From UBA9926 sp038131595 (lineage in GTDB: Bacteria > Pseudomonadota > Gammaproteobacteria > Pseudomonadales > Azotimanducaceae), in the NCBI GenBank assembly GCA_038131595.1, contig JAYPPR010000008.1, positions 1 through 64,000 on the forward strand: a stretch of 64,000 nucleotides of DNA, given 5' to 3'. A program made the position numbers and the translations under genes. Below, one piece after another: positions 31,297 to 40,836 of the stretch. Every line of letters begins with the position of its first letter. Position 1 is the first letter of the stretch. The notes under the pieces were generated by a model. It searched no databases, was not told the origin of the DNA, and worked only from the letters and a program-made list of their open reading frames with translations.

Positions 31297-32436
31297 TTAC
31301 ATCGCTTGTACGAACTGTATCAGCACACCAGCTGCGATGGCTGAACCGATGACCCCTGCCACGTTCGGTCCCATGGCGTGCATCAGCAAAAAGTTGTGGG
31401 GATTTGCTTCGAGCCCCATCTTACTCGCAACCCGAGCGGCCATGGGCACTGCTGACACACCAGCCGCGCCAATAAGTGGATTTATTTTTTGCTGGCTCAT
31501 GACGTTCATCAGTTTCGCCATGAGCACACCGGTCGCGGTACCGATACAAAAAGCCACCATGCCGAGCAATAAAATACCAAGTGTGTCTAACACTAAAAAT
31601 TCATTCGCCGACAGTTTTGACCCCACCGCCAAGCCAAGGAAGATGGTCACAATATTGATCAGCGCATTCTGCGCTGTATCGCTCAATCGTTGAACAACGC
31701 CGCACTCTTTCATCAAGTTCCCGAAGCAGAACATGCCTAGGAGCGGCGCAGCACTTGGCACGAAGAGCGCAACGAGCAACAGCAGCATTAGCGGGAACAA
31801 TATCTTTTCGCGCTGCGATACTTCCCGTAACTGCACCATCTCGATCTTCCGCTCTGCTTCCGTTGTCAGCGCGCGGATAATCGGTGGCTGAATGAGTGGC
31901 ACCAGCGCCATGTAGGAGTAGGCAGCAACGGCGATGGCACCTAACAATTGCGGCGCCAACTGCCCGGCCACGTAGATCGCGGTCGGGCCATCCGCCCCGC
32001 CGATGATGCCAATAGCAGCAGCCTCTGCGATGGTGAAATCGAAGATACCGACATCGGTGAGCACCAGTGCGCCCAGAAGCGTCGCAAAAATTCCGAACTG
32101 AGCGGCCGCACCCAAGAACAAGGTCCGCGGATTGGCAAGGAGCGGACCGAAATCCGTCATGGCCCCGACTCCCATGAAAATAAGCAGCGGGAAAAGGCCC
32201 GAACCGATACCCATGGAATAGAGCTGATACAAGATGCCATCGCCAACAGCGATGTCGACACCTGGAATATTGGCAAGGATTCCGCCGAAGCCAATGGGCA
32301 CTAAGAGTAAGGGTTCAAACTTCTTAACAATGGCCAGATAAAGGAGCAGCAGACCAATCACAATCATGGCCGCTTGATCCCACTGGATTTGATAGAGCCC
32401 AGTGCTTTGCCAAAGTTCGATCAACGAGTCCATCAT
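31297..32436 (-). CDS. oadB: Oxaloacetate decarboxylase beta subunit (Na+-translocating)
   Basis: A 379-residue multi-spanning inner-membrane subunit. It decarboxylates carboxybiotin and couples this to Na+ export. Conserved pieces include GADGPTAIYVAGQLAP, carrying the Asp important for Na+ transport, GVSAVPMAARVA and a final LMHAMGPNVAGVIGSA. It lies 2 nt after oadA in the order G-A-B, the standard gene order. Substrate specificity (oxaloacetate versus methylmalonyl-CoA) is judged from the accompanying alpha subunit. Confidence 0.93.
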   Translation of the reverse strand: MMDSLIELWQSTGLYQIQWDQAAMIVIGLLLLYLAIVKKFEPLLLVPIGFGGILANIPGVDIAVGDGILYQLYSMGIGSGLFPLLIFMGVGAMTDFGPLLANPRTLFLGAAAQFGIFATLLGALVLTDVGIFDFTIAEAAAIGIIGGADGPTAIYVAGQLAPQLLGAIAVAAYSYMALVPLIQPPIIRALTTEAERKIEMVQLREVSQREKILFPLMLLLLVALFVPSAAPLLGMFCFGNLMKECGVVQRLSDTAQNALINIVTIFLGLAVGSKLSANEFLVLDTLGILLLGMVAFCIGTATGVLMAKLMNVMSQQKINPLIGAAGVSAVPMAARVASKMGLEANPHNFLLMHAMGPNVAGVIGSAIAAGVLIQFVQAM

Positions 32437-32438
32437 GG

Positions 32439-34232
32439 TTACAACCTGAGCAGCGTATCGCCGACTTTCACTGCATCACCCTCGCGTACCGCAAGCGCGG
32501 ACACCACGCCGCCCTCGGAGGCACGCACTTCCGTCTCCATTTTCATGGCCTCTAGGATGACAACAACATCACCCGCGGCAACCGAATCACCCTGATTCAC
32601 AAGCACTTTGACCACGTTACCCGCGAGCGGTGCTGGAACGCCTGCCCCACTCGACGGAGCGGCTGCAGGCGCTGCAGCGGGTGCCGCGGGGACGACCACT
32701 GGCGCATCCGCGCCTGGCGTCACGCTCACGACAAACGACTGTCCGCCCACACCCACAGTGTAGACTTCTGTTTCGCCAGCGGGCGCCGCCGATGCAGTGG
32801 GCTCTGGCTCGCCGGTCGGCACAGGCTCAAACGCATCTGGATTATTGCGATTCTCAAAGAACTTGAGCCCCACTTGCGGAAAGAGCGCATAGGTCAGCAC
32901 GTCATCATCAAAGTGCTCGCCAAATTGCAGAGACCGCTCTGCCTCGAGCCCCTTCAATTCTTCGGAAAGTTTCTCAAACTCAGGGTCGATCAGGTCAGCG
33001 GGTCGACAGGTAATCGCCTCTCCACCCTCAAGCACTTTCGCTTGGAGCTCAGCATCAACCGCACGTGGCGTCGCGCCGTACTCACCTTTCAGCACACCCT
33101 GTGTTTCCTTGGTAATGCTCGCGTAGCGGTCACCAGACAGCACATTGATCACCGCCTGGGTCCCCACAATCTGTGATGTCGGAGTGACGAGAGGAATAAA
33201 CCCTAGTTCCTCGCGAACGCGCGGGATTTCCTCTAGCACTTCATCCAATCGCTCAACTGCGTTTTGCTCACGCAACTGGTTTTCCAAATTGGTCAGCATG
33301 CCTCCAGGTACCTGAGCCACCAGTATTCGTGAGTCGATACCCTTTAGCGATCCCTCAAATTTGACGTACTTCTTTCGTACTTCACGGAAATAGGCGGCAA
33401 TTTCTTCAAGCAACTCGAGGTTGAGGCCGGTTTCTCTCGGCGTACCATCGAGCATCGCGACCAAGGATTCGGTGGGCGAATGGCCATACGTGAGACTCAT
33501 AGAGCTGATGGCGGTATCAACGTTATCGATGCCTGCCTCGACCGCCTTTAAATAAGTCGCCGTCGACATACCTGTCGTTGCATGACACTGCATATGGATT
33601 GGAATCGAGACCCGCTTTTTCAGCCCACTCACCAACTCATAACAATCATAGGGCGAGAGCAGCCCGGCCATATCCTTAATAGCGATGCTGTCGGCACCCA
33701 TACTCTCGAGCTCGGCTGCCATATCAAGCCAACCCTCGATTGTGTGTACCGGGCTCACGGTGTAACTCAAGGTGCCCTGGGCGTGTTTTTCTTGTTTGCG
33801 CACGGCTGCGATAGCTCGCTCAAGATTACGAGGGTCGTTCATGGCATCGAAGATTCGGAATACATCTACTCCGTTCACGGCGGCGCGCTCGACAAACTTG
33901 TCCACGATGTCATCTGCGTAGTGCCGGTACCCTAAAATGTTCTGACCACGAAACAGCATCTGCTGCGGCGTATTGGGCATGGCCTTTTTCAATTCGCGGA
34001 TTCGCTCCCAAGGATCTTCCCCTAGGTAGCGGATGCAGGCGTCAAAGGTTGCGCCACCCCAGCTTTCGAGCGACCAAAACCCGACTTGGTCGAGCTTCTC
34101 CGCAATCGGCAGCATGTCGTCTAGGCGTAACCGCGTCGCAAAGAGCGATTGGTGCGCGTCCCGTAGCACCACATCGGTTATTCCGAGCTTTGTGTTTGTC
34201 TGCATTTGCGAGCTAGCGGTTTGATCAGTCAT
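32439..34232 (-). CDS. oadA: Oxaloacetate decarboxylase alpha subunit
   Basis: A 597-residue carboxyltransferase with a C-terminal biotin domain. The pyruvate-carboxylase-like TIM barrel opens with ITDVVLRDAHQSLFATR. The metal site is in the IPIHMQCHATTG region, the PYC_OADA domain follows, then an Ala/Pro-rich hinge near residues 515-535 and the biotinyl Lys-564 in EAMKMET. It transfers CO2 from oxaloacetate to biotin, handing carboxybiotin to OadB. The frame is intact. Confidence 0.95.
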   Translation of the reverse strand: MTDQTASSQMQTNTKLGITDVVLRDAHQSLFATRLRLDDMLPIAEKLDQVGFWSLESWGGATFDACIRYLGEDPWERIRELKKAMPNTPQQMLFRGQNILGYRHYADDIVDKFVERAAVNGVDVFRIFDAMNDPRNLERAIAAVRKQEKHAQGTLSYTVSPVHTIEGWLDMAAELESMGADSIAIKDMAGLLSPYDCYELVSGLKKRVSIPIHMQCHATTGMSTATYLKAVEAGIDNVDTAISSMSLTYGHSPTESLVAMLDGTPRETGLNLELLEEIAAYFREVRKKYVKFEGSLKGIDSRILVAQVPGGMLTNLENQLREQNAVERLDEVLEEIPRVREELGFIPLVTPTSQIVGTQAVINVLSGDRYASITKETQGVLKGEYGATPRAVDAELQAKVLEGGEAITCRPADLIDPEFEKLSEELKGLEAERSLQFGEHFDDDVLTYALFPQVGLKFFENRNNPDAFEPVPTGEPEPTASAAPAGETEVYTVGVGGQSFVVSVTPGADAPVVVPAAPAAAPAAAPSSGAGVPAPLAGNVVKVLVNQGDSVAAGDVVVILEAMKMETEVRASEGGVVSALAVREGDAVKVGDTLLRL

Positions 34233-34290
34233 TGATCACTCCATATCTTCGTTTAGTTCAGAGATTGACAGCCGTGCAACTAACGCGTCC

Positions 34291-34519
34291 TCAGTGCTTG
34301 TGATCTTCTCGATAGCGTTTCACCGCCGCTGCAGCTGCCGCCATCAGAGCGGGATCGCTTCCAGTGACCGCTTTCGACGACTGTGGGAATTGGCGCTGAA
34401 AATTTGAGGACTAAGGTGGACATCAGGCCGGTCACAAACACCAGCATGGTCAGGAACACAAATACCGTTCCCATGCCAAACAGCACCAGTTCCAATCCTT
34501 GCTCAATCATTCTCAGCAT
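34291..34519 (-). CDS. oadG: Oxaloacetate decarboxylase gamma subunit (one frameshift)
   Basis: A small bitopic membrane subunit of about 75 residues. One hydrophobic helix (LVLFGMGTVFVFLTMLVFV) is followed by a charged C-terminus. As read, the frame leaves the expected sequence after SAPIP near 34388. Removing one C from a C3 run gives QSSKAVTGSDPALMAAA and ends KRYREDHKH at 34291, a typical OadG tail whose His residues bind Zn. This is probably an indel error. It is first in the G-A-B operon. Confidence 0.75.
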
Positions 34520-34759
34520 TCCTTCGCCGCAGCCGCTGGCGTTTTGTTACTGCGCACTGACTGCCGAGCACGCTCTTTGGCGCTCGAGTCATGGTGCACG
34601 GTGTACTCATGATGTTACCGATTCGGACACCGATTATCAGGCGCCCACTGGCTACAGTCGGTGACCGACTGCTCGGGGAAGTAGATATATCAATTTCAGG
34701 GACAGCAGGCAATGCACGGTTGACCTAATAGGTCGCCAAACCGATAATACCGCCCCCAC

Positions 34760-34836
34760 GCGCTGGTAGCTCAGCTGGATAGAGCATCTGGCTACGAACC
34801 AGAAGGTCGGGGGTTCGACTCCCTCCCAGCGCGCCA
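34760..34836 (+). tRNA. tRNA-Arg (anticodon ACG)
   Basis: A 77-nt tRNA with acceptor stem GCGCTGG/CCAGCGC, anticodon loop CTACGAA (anticodon ACG, wobble-inosine type), T-arm with GGTTCGACTCC, discriminator G and an encoded CCA. Confidence 0.97.
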
Positions 34837-34883
34837 TATGAATTGGCTTTCGTGCCTCACCGCCGAAAGCCATTTTCGTCTTC

Positions 34884-34974
34884 GGAGAGATGGCTGAGTG
34901 GTCGAAAGCGCTCCCCTGCTAAGGGAGTATACGTTGATAGCGTATCGAGGGTTCGAATCCCTCTCTCTCCGCCA
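34884..34974 (+). tRNA. tRNA-Ser (anticodon GCT)
   Basis: A 91-nt class II tRNA with acceptor GGAGAGA/TCTCTCC, a long variable arm (TACGTTGATAGCGTA), anticodon loop CTGCTAA (anticodon GCT) and an encoded CCA. It lies at the junction between core-like sequence and the catabolic island, a common integration spot for tyrosine-integrase elements. Confidence 0.97.
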
Positions 34975-35045
34975 GTTATCCAAATAAATCAATAACTTAC
35001 AGAATTTTTTAAGTCGCGTGTACTGTAGCGTGTACAGTGACTACT
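34950..35045. other. Candidate island attachment region after tRNA-Ser
   Basis: The 3' end of tRNA-Ser is followed by a short AT-rich stretch and a direct repeat of GCGTGTAC at about 35016 and 35029, then island genes. A tRNA 3' end plus short arm-like repeats is what an integrase attachment site looks like. I found no second copy of the tRNA 3' end and no integrase in the window, so this is inference. Confidence 0.35.
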
Positions 35046-35079
35046 TGTAAGGCCCCTTTGGTATCAGCCTCTCCGTTCA

Positions 35080-36072
35080 TTACACCTGTTGCCGATAATC
35101 GGTTGGCGTAGTCGAATTCCACCGTTGGAAGGCTCTATGAAAGTTGGTGGCTTCGGCGTAGTTCAGGAGGTCTGCTATTTCCAGGACGCTTAGTGATGTT
35201 TTACGCAGATAGTTCTTGGCAAGCGTACTCTTGATGTCATCAAAGATTGTCCGGAAATCTGTCCCCTCAGCCGCCAGGCGGCGCCTCAGTGTTCGCTCGG
35301 TAACGTTCAGTTGCTCTGCAACTTCAGAGATAGTGAGAAACTTCCCGGCAGAATGAATGAGCAATCTGCGCACTATGGCGGAGGTTTCATCGACCTCTGT
35401 CATTCCGCTGACTAACTCCTCGCACTGCTGGCTGAACAGCACATTAGTCGTTGGGTCTCCAGTTCTTACCCGTTGGCGTAACCACTGATCGGACATAAAT
35501 ATCTGAGTGTGCTCCTGGTCAAACTCCATTGGGAATGGCCAATTCTGCTCGTAGACGCGGAAGTGCGCAGGCTTGGAATAACTGAAATGCACTCTGACCC
35601 CTTCAGCCGGGTTTGCCACCAGCAACTTACTCGCCAAGTGCAATTGAGAGAAGGCGAGTTCTGTGACGAGCATTTTCTGGTAACTGGTACCAGTATTTTG
35701 CTGAAGGCGAAGAGTCACCCCGTCTTTGCTAACTGATCGATGCCAGCTGGAAGACTGTATAAACGTTTGTCCATAGCGAAGGAACAGCTCCAGTGCGGCA
35801 CCCATATCAGAGCAGCTCATGAGGGCGAAACCGTAGGTGCCATATTTACCAAGATCCAGGCCATTGCCTATTTTTATGGCTAGTGTCGTGTCGCCGGACA
35901 TGGTCACGGCTGATTCGAGAATCTCATGCGCAGTAGGGGGCGATTGTGCGCTAGCGGTCGCTCCACGGCCCCGACTGGCGGTCTCAATCACTTCAAGAGG
36001 GTCTATGCCCAGGCTTGCCAGCCTGTCTCGAAAGGCCTTGATGACTATGGCGTGCAGTGCGTTAGTGGCCAT
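35080..36072 (-). CDS. AraC-family transcriptional regulator
   Basis: A 330-residue regulator. The N-terminal ~200 residues match the AraC-type arabinose-binding-like domain of the OruR/MmsR-like group (HEILESAVTMSGDTTLAIKIG, GTYGFALMSCSDMGAALEL). The C-terminal HTH_18 pair covers about residues 230-330 (TISEVAEQLNVTERTLRRRL, then LSVLEIADLLNYAEATNFHRAF). It is the last gene of an apparent minus-strand operon behind the monooxygenase and DJ-1-like genes. It is the natural candidate to bind the inverted 14-bp sites found in the two promoter regions of this module. Confidence 0.92.
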   Translation of the reverse strand: MATNALHAIVIKAFRDRLASLGIDPLEVIETASRGRGATASAQSPPTAHEILESAVTMSGDTTLAIKIGNGLDLGKYGTYGFALMSCSDMGAALELFLRYGQTFIQSSSWHRSVSKDGVTLRLQQNTGTSYQKMLVTELAFSQLHLASKLLVANPAEGVRVHFSYSKPAHFRVYEQNWPFPMEFDQEHTQIFMSDQWLRQRVRTGDPTTNVLFSQQCEELVSGMTEVDETSAIVRRLLIHSAGKFLTISEVAEQLNVTERTLRRRLAAEGTDFRTIFDDIKSTLAKNYLRKTSLSVLEIADLLNYAEATNFHRAFQRWNSTTPTDYRQQV

Positions 36073-36103
36073 GGATTCTGGTCCTCAATGCCTGGATCTA
36101 CAC

Positions 36104-36958
36104 CTACCTGCGAGCCATTATAGCAATCATTTTTTGCGCGGTTTCCATGCCTGAGTTCTGATTCTGCCCGGTAATAAAACGCTGCTCGGCATCAATAGCC
36201 ACGTGGGTAGCGAAAACATCACGAAAAGCCGTTTGGCTTTCAAATAGCGCACCGGCTTTGCGCAGTTCCGTCTCAGGGTGCTGCGGTGTCAGTTCAATTC
36301 CCAGCTCTTTGATTTGCTTGTCTGTGACCCCGGTCATCGCACGACCGGCAATCAGCTTGTTGCCCTCACGGTCTTTTACATTAATCAGACCGAGAGCACC
36401 GTGACAGACAGAACCAATCAGCGGTTCTTTAGGACCGTAATAAGCTTCACCAATTTTATTGGCCAGCACGTCTGAATATCCGAGATCGTAAGCAGCGCCC
36501 CAACCACCGACAAGGAAAATGACGTCGTATTGGTTGAAGTCTACATCATCTATATGCAGTGAATTTTCCACCTTGGCAATCAGTGCCGGGTCATTGAGGT
36601 AACGCTTGTCTTCGGGCGTGATCACGACACGGCGCAGTCCACTCGGATCCACAGGAATCTGGCCGCCTTTAATACTGGCGACATCAATCGTCATGCCCGC
36701 ATCCAGATAGCTGTAATAGGGGTGCGTTAATTCTGAAATAGCGATACCCGTTGCCTCGCCTGTCGTTTCACCCGGCGCATTAAGCACCCCGTGGCTGGTG
36801 GTTACGATAAGAGCGCGCCCGCCGGTGGGCAACTGGTGGGTCTCCCCAGTATATTCCGGGTGGAGGCCCAAACTGTGCATGATGGTAGGCAGTGCCATTA
36901 CGAAAACTGCGAGCAGGGCAATGCACGCTGCTCCTATCTTCAATAGTGTCTTTTTCAT
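36104..36958 (-). CDS. Exported DJ-1/PfpI-like protein
   Basis: A 284-residue protein with an N-terminal signal or anchor (residues 5-25) and a class I glutamine-amidotransferase-like fold. The nucleophile elbow is SVCHGALGL, with Cys before His as in DJ-1/Hsp31, and the conserved GGWGAAYDL and ALIVTTSHGVLN segments are present. Relatives act as glyoxalases, deglycases or hydratases; the precise reaction is unknown. The signal segment suggests a periplasmic position. It sits 16 nt downstream of the monooxygenase gene and 31 nt upstream of the AraC regulator, so all three are probably co-transcribed. Confidence 0.85.
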   Translation of the reverse strand: MKKTLLKIGAACIALLAVFVMALPTIMHSLGLHPEYTGETHQLPTGGRALIVTTSHGVLNAPGETTGEATGIAISELTHPYYSYLDAGMTIDVASIKGGQIPVDPSGLRRVVITPEDKRYLNDPALIAKVENSLHIDDVDFNQYDVIFLVGGWGAAYDLGYSDVLANKIGEAYYGPKEPLIGSVCHGALGLINVKDREGNKLIAGRAMTGVTDKQIKELGIELTPQHPETELRKAGALFESQTAFRDVFATHVAIDAEQRFITGQNQNSGMETAQKMIAIMARR

Positions 36959-36974
36959 CCTGTGATCTCCGCTA

Positions 36975-38444
36975 TCAATGGAATTCCAGTTCGCTGTACT
37001 TGCTAGGCTTGAGTTTCAAGCTGACAAAGTCTTTGGTGTATCTGTCGTAATTCTTCCAGGGTTCCCTGTCACCGTTCTTGGGCATGATGTCGCGCGCTCG
37101 CAGCACGTAGCCTGCGTCAAAGTCCAGCATTGGCGCTTCATTCATTTCGTCGCGTAACGTGGGAGTGACATGGCGATACCCACCGCGCTCCATCTTCTTG
37201 AGGAGTCCGCAGACGTAGTTCGCGGTGAGACCGGTTTTCAGTGTCCACGAGGAGTTTGTGTAACCGACGCTCATGGCCATATTGGGGACGCCTGAGAGCA
37301 TCATGCCCCGGTATACAAATCGCTCTGTCAGATCGACTTCCTCACCATCGATGTAGTAGGCGACATCGCCACCGAACTTCAGTTGCAGGCCGGTTGCCAC
37401 AACGACAATGTCTGCGTCCAGCTGCTTGCCGGACTTAAGTGCGATGCCTGAGCTATTGAAGTGATCGATGTGGTCGGTCACCACTTCAGCTTTGCCTTCA
37501 CGGATGGCGGTGAACATATCTCCATCGGGCACGGCGCACAGGCGCTGATCCCAGGGGTTGTAGTTGGGCGTGAAGTGCGTGTCCACATCGTAATCGGGGC
37601 CCAGTTCTTTGCGCACCTGGTTAAGCAAGTACCGGCGTAAGCCTTGTGGGTTCTTTCTGGAGAGGCGGTAGATGTACTGCTGCAGTAGCACTTTCTTCCA
37701 GCGAATTGAGCGGAATACCCAGCTGTTTGGTAGGTATTTACTAAAGGGCTTGAGCCAGGGATCCTCGGCGGGCACGTTAGCGATATAGGTCGGAGAGCGC
37801 TGTAGCATCACCAGGCTTGCGGTGTCGTCAGCCATACTCGGGACCAGTGTGACCGCTGTGGCGCCACTGCCGATGATCACCACACGCTTGTCTTTGTAAT
37901 CCAGCTGTTCTGGCCAGAACTGGGGATGAACAATCTCCCCTTGAAAGTCATCTATTCCGGCGAATTCAGGGGTATATCCCTGCTCGTAGTCGAAGTAACC
38001 GGTGCAACTGAGAATAAATCGGCACTGGATGGTTAGCTGCTCTTCGCTGTCTGTGCGTGCACTGTAAGATCGCGCAACCGTCACGGTCCATAGATTATCT
38101 TGTGAAGACCAGCGGGCTGAGACGACCTTGTGGTTGTAGCGTATGTGCTGATTGAGATCGTACTCTTCGGCAGTTTCTCGGATGTACTTGAGAATCGTGT
38201 CGCCGTCGGCGATGGCGGATTCAGCTGTCCAGGGCTTGAAGCCATAGCTGTAGGTGTACATATCGCTGTCTGAACGAATGCCTGGATAGCGGAACAGGTC
38301 CCAGGTGCCCCCGCTCACCTGACGAGCTTCCAATATGGCTAAGCTCAGCTGGGGCATATTGCGACGCAACTGGCAGGCGCTGCCGATACCGGCAAGGCCT
38401 GCACCGATCACAAGAACGTCGACAAACTCGGGTTTTCCAGTCAT
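36975..38444 (-). CDS. Baeyer-Villiger-type flavin monooxygenase
   Basis: A 489-residue class B flavoprotein monooxygenase. The FAD site is GAGLAGIG (14-21), the fingerprint FxGxxxHxxxWP appears as FQGEIVHPQFWP (167-178), and the NADPH site is GSGATA (192-197). Such enzymes insert oxygen next to a ketone (cyclic ketones, steroids, acetone-type substrates) or oxidise heteroatoms. It is first in its operon, and its promoter carries the module operator. The substrate is unknown; a carbonyl of a ring or alkyl chain is the likely target. Confidence 0.9.
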   Translation of the reverse strand: MTGKPEFVDVLVIGAGLAGIGSACQLRRNMPQLSLAILEARQVSGGTWDLFRYPGIRSDSDMYTYSYGFKPWTAESAIADGDTILKYIRETAEEYDLNQHIRYNHKVVSARWSSQDNLWTVTVARSYSARTDSEEQLTIQCRFILSCTGYFDYEQGYTPEFAGIDDFQGEIVHPQFWPEQLDYKDKRVVIIGSGATAVTLVPSMADDTASLVMLQRSPTYIANVPAEDPWLKPFSKYLPNSWVFRSIRWKKVLLQQYIYRLSRKNPQGLRRYLLNQVRKELGPDYDVDTHFTPNYNPWDQRLCAVPDGDMFTAIREGKAEVVTDHIDHFNSSGIALKSGKQLDADIVVVATGLQLKFGGDVAYYIDGEEVDLTERFVYRGMMLSGVPNMAMSVGYTNSSWTLKTGLTANYVCGLLKKMERGGYRHVTPTLRDEMNEAPMLDFDAGYVLRARDIMPKNGDREPWKNYDRYTKDFVSLKLKPSKYSELEFH

Positions 38445-38477
38445 AGCGGTCTCTTCGGCGTTCCTCTATGCGCTGGA

Positions 38478-38662
38478 ACTATAGGCGCGATCCTGCAAAA
38501 GAATATATCATATTCGGACTTATTGGTTTAACCACTGGGCCGGTCTGTACAACAGAAGAGACACATTAGCCTCGCACACTCACATTAGTGTAATGCCAGA
38601 GCTGTAAGCGCTCAGATTTTGTCCGAATATGATACTTATTTCAGTGGGCAGGTATGTATACT
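38478..38662. promoter_or_regulatory. Divergent promoter pair with inverted 14-bp operators
   Basis: A perfect 14-bp inverted repeat: TATCATATTCGGAC at 38506-38519 and its complement GTCCGAATATGATA at 38621-38634. Reading towards the monooxygenase (minus strand), 22 nt after the operator comes TATAGT (38483-38478). Reading towards the DUF3604 gene (plus), 22 nt after the operator comes TATACT (38657-38662). Both are 5/6 matches to the -10 box at identical spacing, so each operator half sits where an activator would replace the -35 box. The AraC-type regulator nearby is the likely protein. Confidence 0.75.
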
Positions 38663-38722
38663 CCGACGGACATAACAGAGATTGAGTTCGCTGGCCATGA
38701 CTGCTCGGGAGAAGTTTGCGTC

Positions 38723-40774
38723 ATGCTAAAGAAAATCACGCTAGTAGCGTTTGCTGTCCTAGCTCTGGGCGTTGGCTTTATTGCCGTCAGATTTTTGATC
38801 CCCATGTATACCGTGCTCGATAAGGTGGGGCCTGGCAGTGCACCTCGCGACCTAGCACTGCAAAATGACAATAGGGTAGAAGCACGGTTTGGCAACGCAC
38901 AGCCGACGTTAGTTGAAGGGCAGCCTTCTTCTGAAAATATGGCTGCAAACGAAACGAGACTCTACTGGGGCGAGTTACATTTGCATACGGCAGAGAGTTT
39001 CGATGCCAGCATGATGGGAAATAAACTCAGCATCGAGGATGCCTACCGTTTTGCCAAGGGAGACCCCCTAGTAGGAGCCGGGGGCGAGACTATGCAGTTG
39101 AGTCGTCCCTTGGATTTTGTCGCTATTACCGACCATGCAGAAGGTTTTGGTACCCGAACACATTGCTCTGCTCCGAACCTGTCGCTGCGCGACCGCGCAG
39201 CTTGTTGGTTGACTGGGCTGGATAATCCAGCCCTGTTCACGATCTTTATAGACGGCACGCGCGGCATAGCCGAGCCTGGTGATCCATCAAAGCCTGCAGG
39301 GGTTTATCAGCCTGAATTACGTCAGCCTCTTGCATTGAAGGCCTTCCCAACCTGTAACCAAGGAGCGCGCGCGGCCCAGCGATGTTATGAAAATACTTAT
39401 AACGACTGGGCGCGTTACGTACGGCTGGCAGACGCGTATTACGAACCCGGCAAGTTGACCACGCTGATAGCCTACGAGTTTTCTCCCACATTGCCGGATC
39501 AGGGTAAACACCATCGCAATATCATTTTCCGCTCAAATATTGTGCCTGATCGGGCTATTTCCAGCTTTGATGTACCCAATGCGATCGAGCTCTGGAAGGG
39601 GCTGGAAGCTAAGTGTGATAAGGCCAATGGCTGTGATTTCCTGACCATACCCCATAATCCAAACAAGGCTTGGGGCCTGACTTATTCCCGTTACACCTGG
39701 GATGGCCAGCAATACAGCGAGGACGATTGGCGCCTAAGACAAAAGCGCGAACCCCTGACCGAGATTTTCCAGATCAAAGGTTCTCAGGAGTGTGCGTTGG
39801 GTGTCGGTGCAACGGATGAAGAGTGCGCCTTTGCCCAGGTGCTGGACCCCTGCCTGCCTGGAGAGACAACCGGCTGTGCTTTCCAGACCGGCTTTGTTCG
39901 CCAAGGTATGAAGGTGGGCCTAGAACTTGAACAGGAGCTCGGATTCAATCCCCTGCAAAATGGTTTTATAGCGGCAACAGACAGCCATAACTCCAATCCG
40001 GGAGATGTGGAGGAGTGGGACTTTCGTGGATCGGCAGGTACGGCTCAATCTCCCGCGCTACGTCGTCTTCGCGAAGGCAACCCTGACGGTAAAGCCTATC
40101 GTTCCATGATTAAATTCAATACTTCCGGGGGCTTAGCCGCAGTATGGGCCCCCGAGAATACCCGCGAGGCTATTTTCGATGCTCTCGCTCGCCGCGAAAC
40201 ATATGCCACTTCCGGTCCACGTATAGCGCTGCGTTTTTATGCCGGCTGGAACGTAGATGAGGCCATGATCGATGTACCGGGTCTGGTGCAGCACTTGGAA
40301 GCAACAGCGGTACCTATGGGTTCGGTTCTTTCCACCGGTCAACAACCAGAGTCGCCGGAGTTCTTTGTCTGGGCAGCTCGGGACCCCCTAGACGCCCCCC
40401 TGCAGCGCATTCAAATGGTCAAAGGCTGGATTGATGATGCGGGCCAGACACATGAAAACGTGGTCGATATTGCCTGTGCCGCTGGTCTGCAAGTTGATCC
40501 GACCACCGGCCGCTGCCCAGACAATGGCGCCAGCGTTGATTTGTCCACCTGCCAGTACAGTAGCGGTTCCGGTGCTACCGAATTAAAAGCCCTTTGGCGA
40601 GACCCGGATTACGATCCGAATCAAAGTGCTTTTTACTACGTGCGCGTGTTAATGAACCCGACCTGCCGCTGGTCAAGCTTTGATGCCATTCGCCTTGGCA
40701 GGGAACCTGACCCGAGGGTGCCGGCCACGATTCAGGAGAGAGCTTGGTCTTCGCCGATCTGGTTACGCAACTAG
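38723..40774 (+). CDS. DUF3604 protein (membrane-anchored, PHP-like motifs)
   Basis: A 683-residue exported protein of the DUF3604 family with an N-terminal membrane segment (residues 5-27). Residues suggesting a PHP-type metal site are visible: HLHT (86-89), ITDHAE (135-140), a PHN in the TIPHNPN segment and TDSHN in AATDSHNSN. Many cysteines in the mature part suggest disulfides. The function of the family is unknown. A paralogue lies at 47694-49835. Start: the in-frame ATG at 38654 lies inside the predicted -10 box (38657-38662), so the ATG at 38723 is preferred. Confidence 0.85.
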   Translation: MLKKITLVAFAVLALGVGFIAVRFLIPMYTVLDKVGPGSAPRDLALQNDNRVEARFGNAQPTLVEGQPSSENMAANETRLYWGELHLHTAESFDASMMGNKLSIEDAYRFAKGDPLVGAGGETMQLSRPLDFVAITDHAEGFGTRTHCSAPNLSLRDRAACWLTGLDNPALFTIFIDGTRGIAEPGDPSKPAGVYQPELRQPLALKAFPTCNQGARAAQRCYENTYNDWARYVRLADAYYEPGKLTTLIAYEFSPTLPDQGKHHRNIIFRSNIVPDRAISSFDVPNAIELWKGLEAKCDKANGCDFLTIPHNPNKAWGLTYSRYTWDGQQYSEDDWRLRQKREPLTEIFQIKGSQECALGVGATDEECAFAQVLDPCLPGETTGCAFQTGFVRQGMKVGLELEQELGFNPLQNGFIAATDSHNSNPGDVEEWDFRGSAGTAQSPALRRLREGNPDGKAYRSMIKFNTSGGLAAVWAPENTREAIFDALARRETYATSGPRIALRFYAGWNVDEAMIDVPGLVQHLEATAVPMGSVLSTGQQPESPEFFVWAARDPLDAPLQRIQMVKGWIDDAGQTHENVVDIACAAGLQVDPTTGRCPDNGASVDLSTCQYSSGSGATELKALWRDPDYDPNQSAFYYVRVLMNPTCRWSSFDAIRLGREPDPRVPATIQERAWSSPIWLRN

Positions 40775-40836
40775 CGATCGTCTTGTTAGTTCTCTAGCCA
40801 GCAGCCTGTGTATCAGGCTTAGACCACCTCTTAATG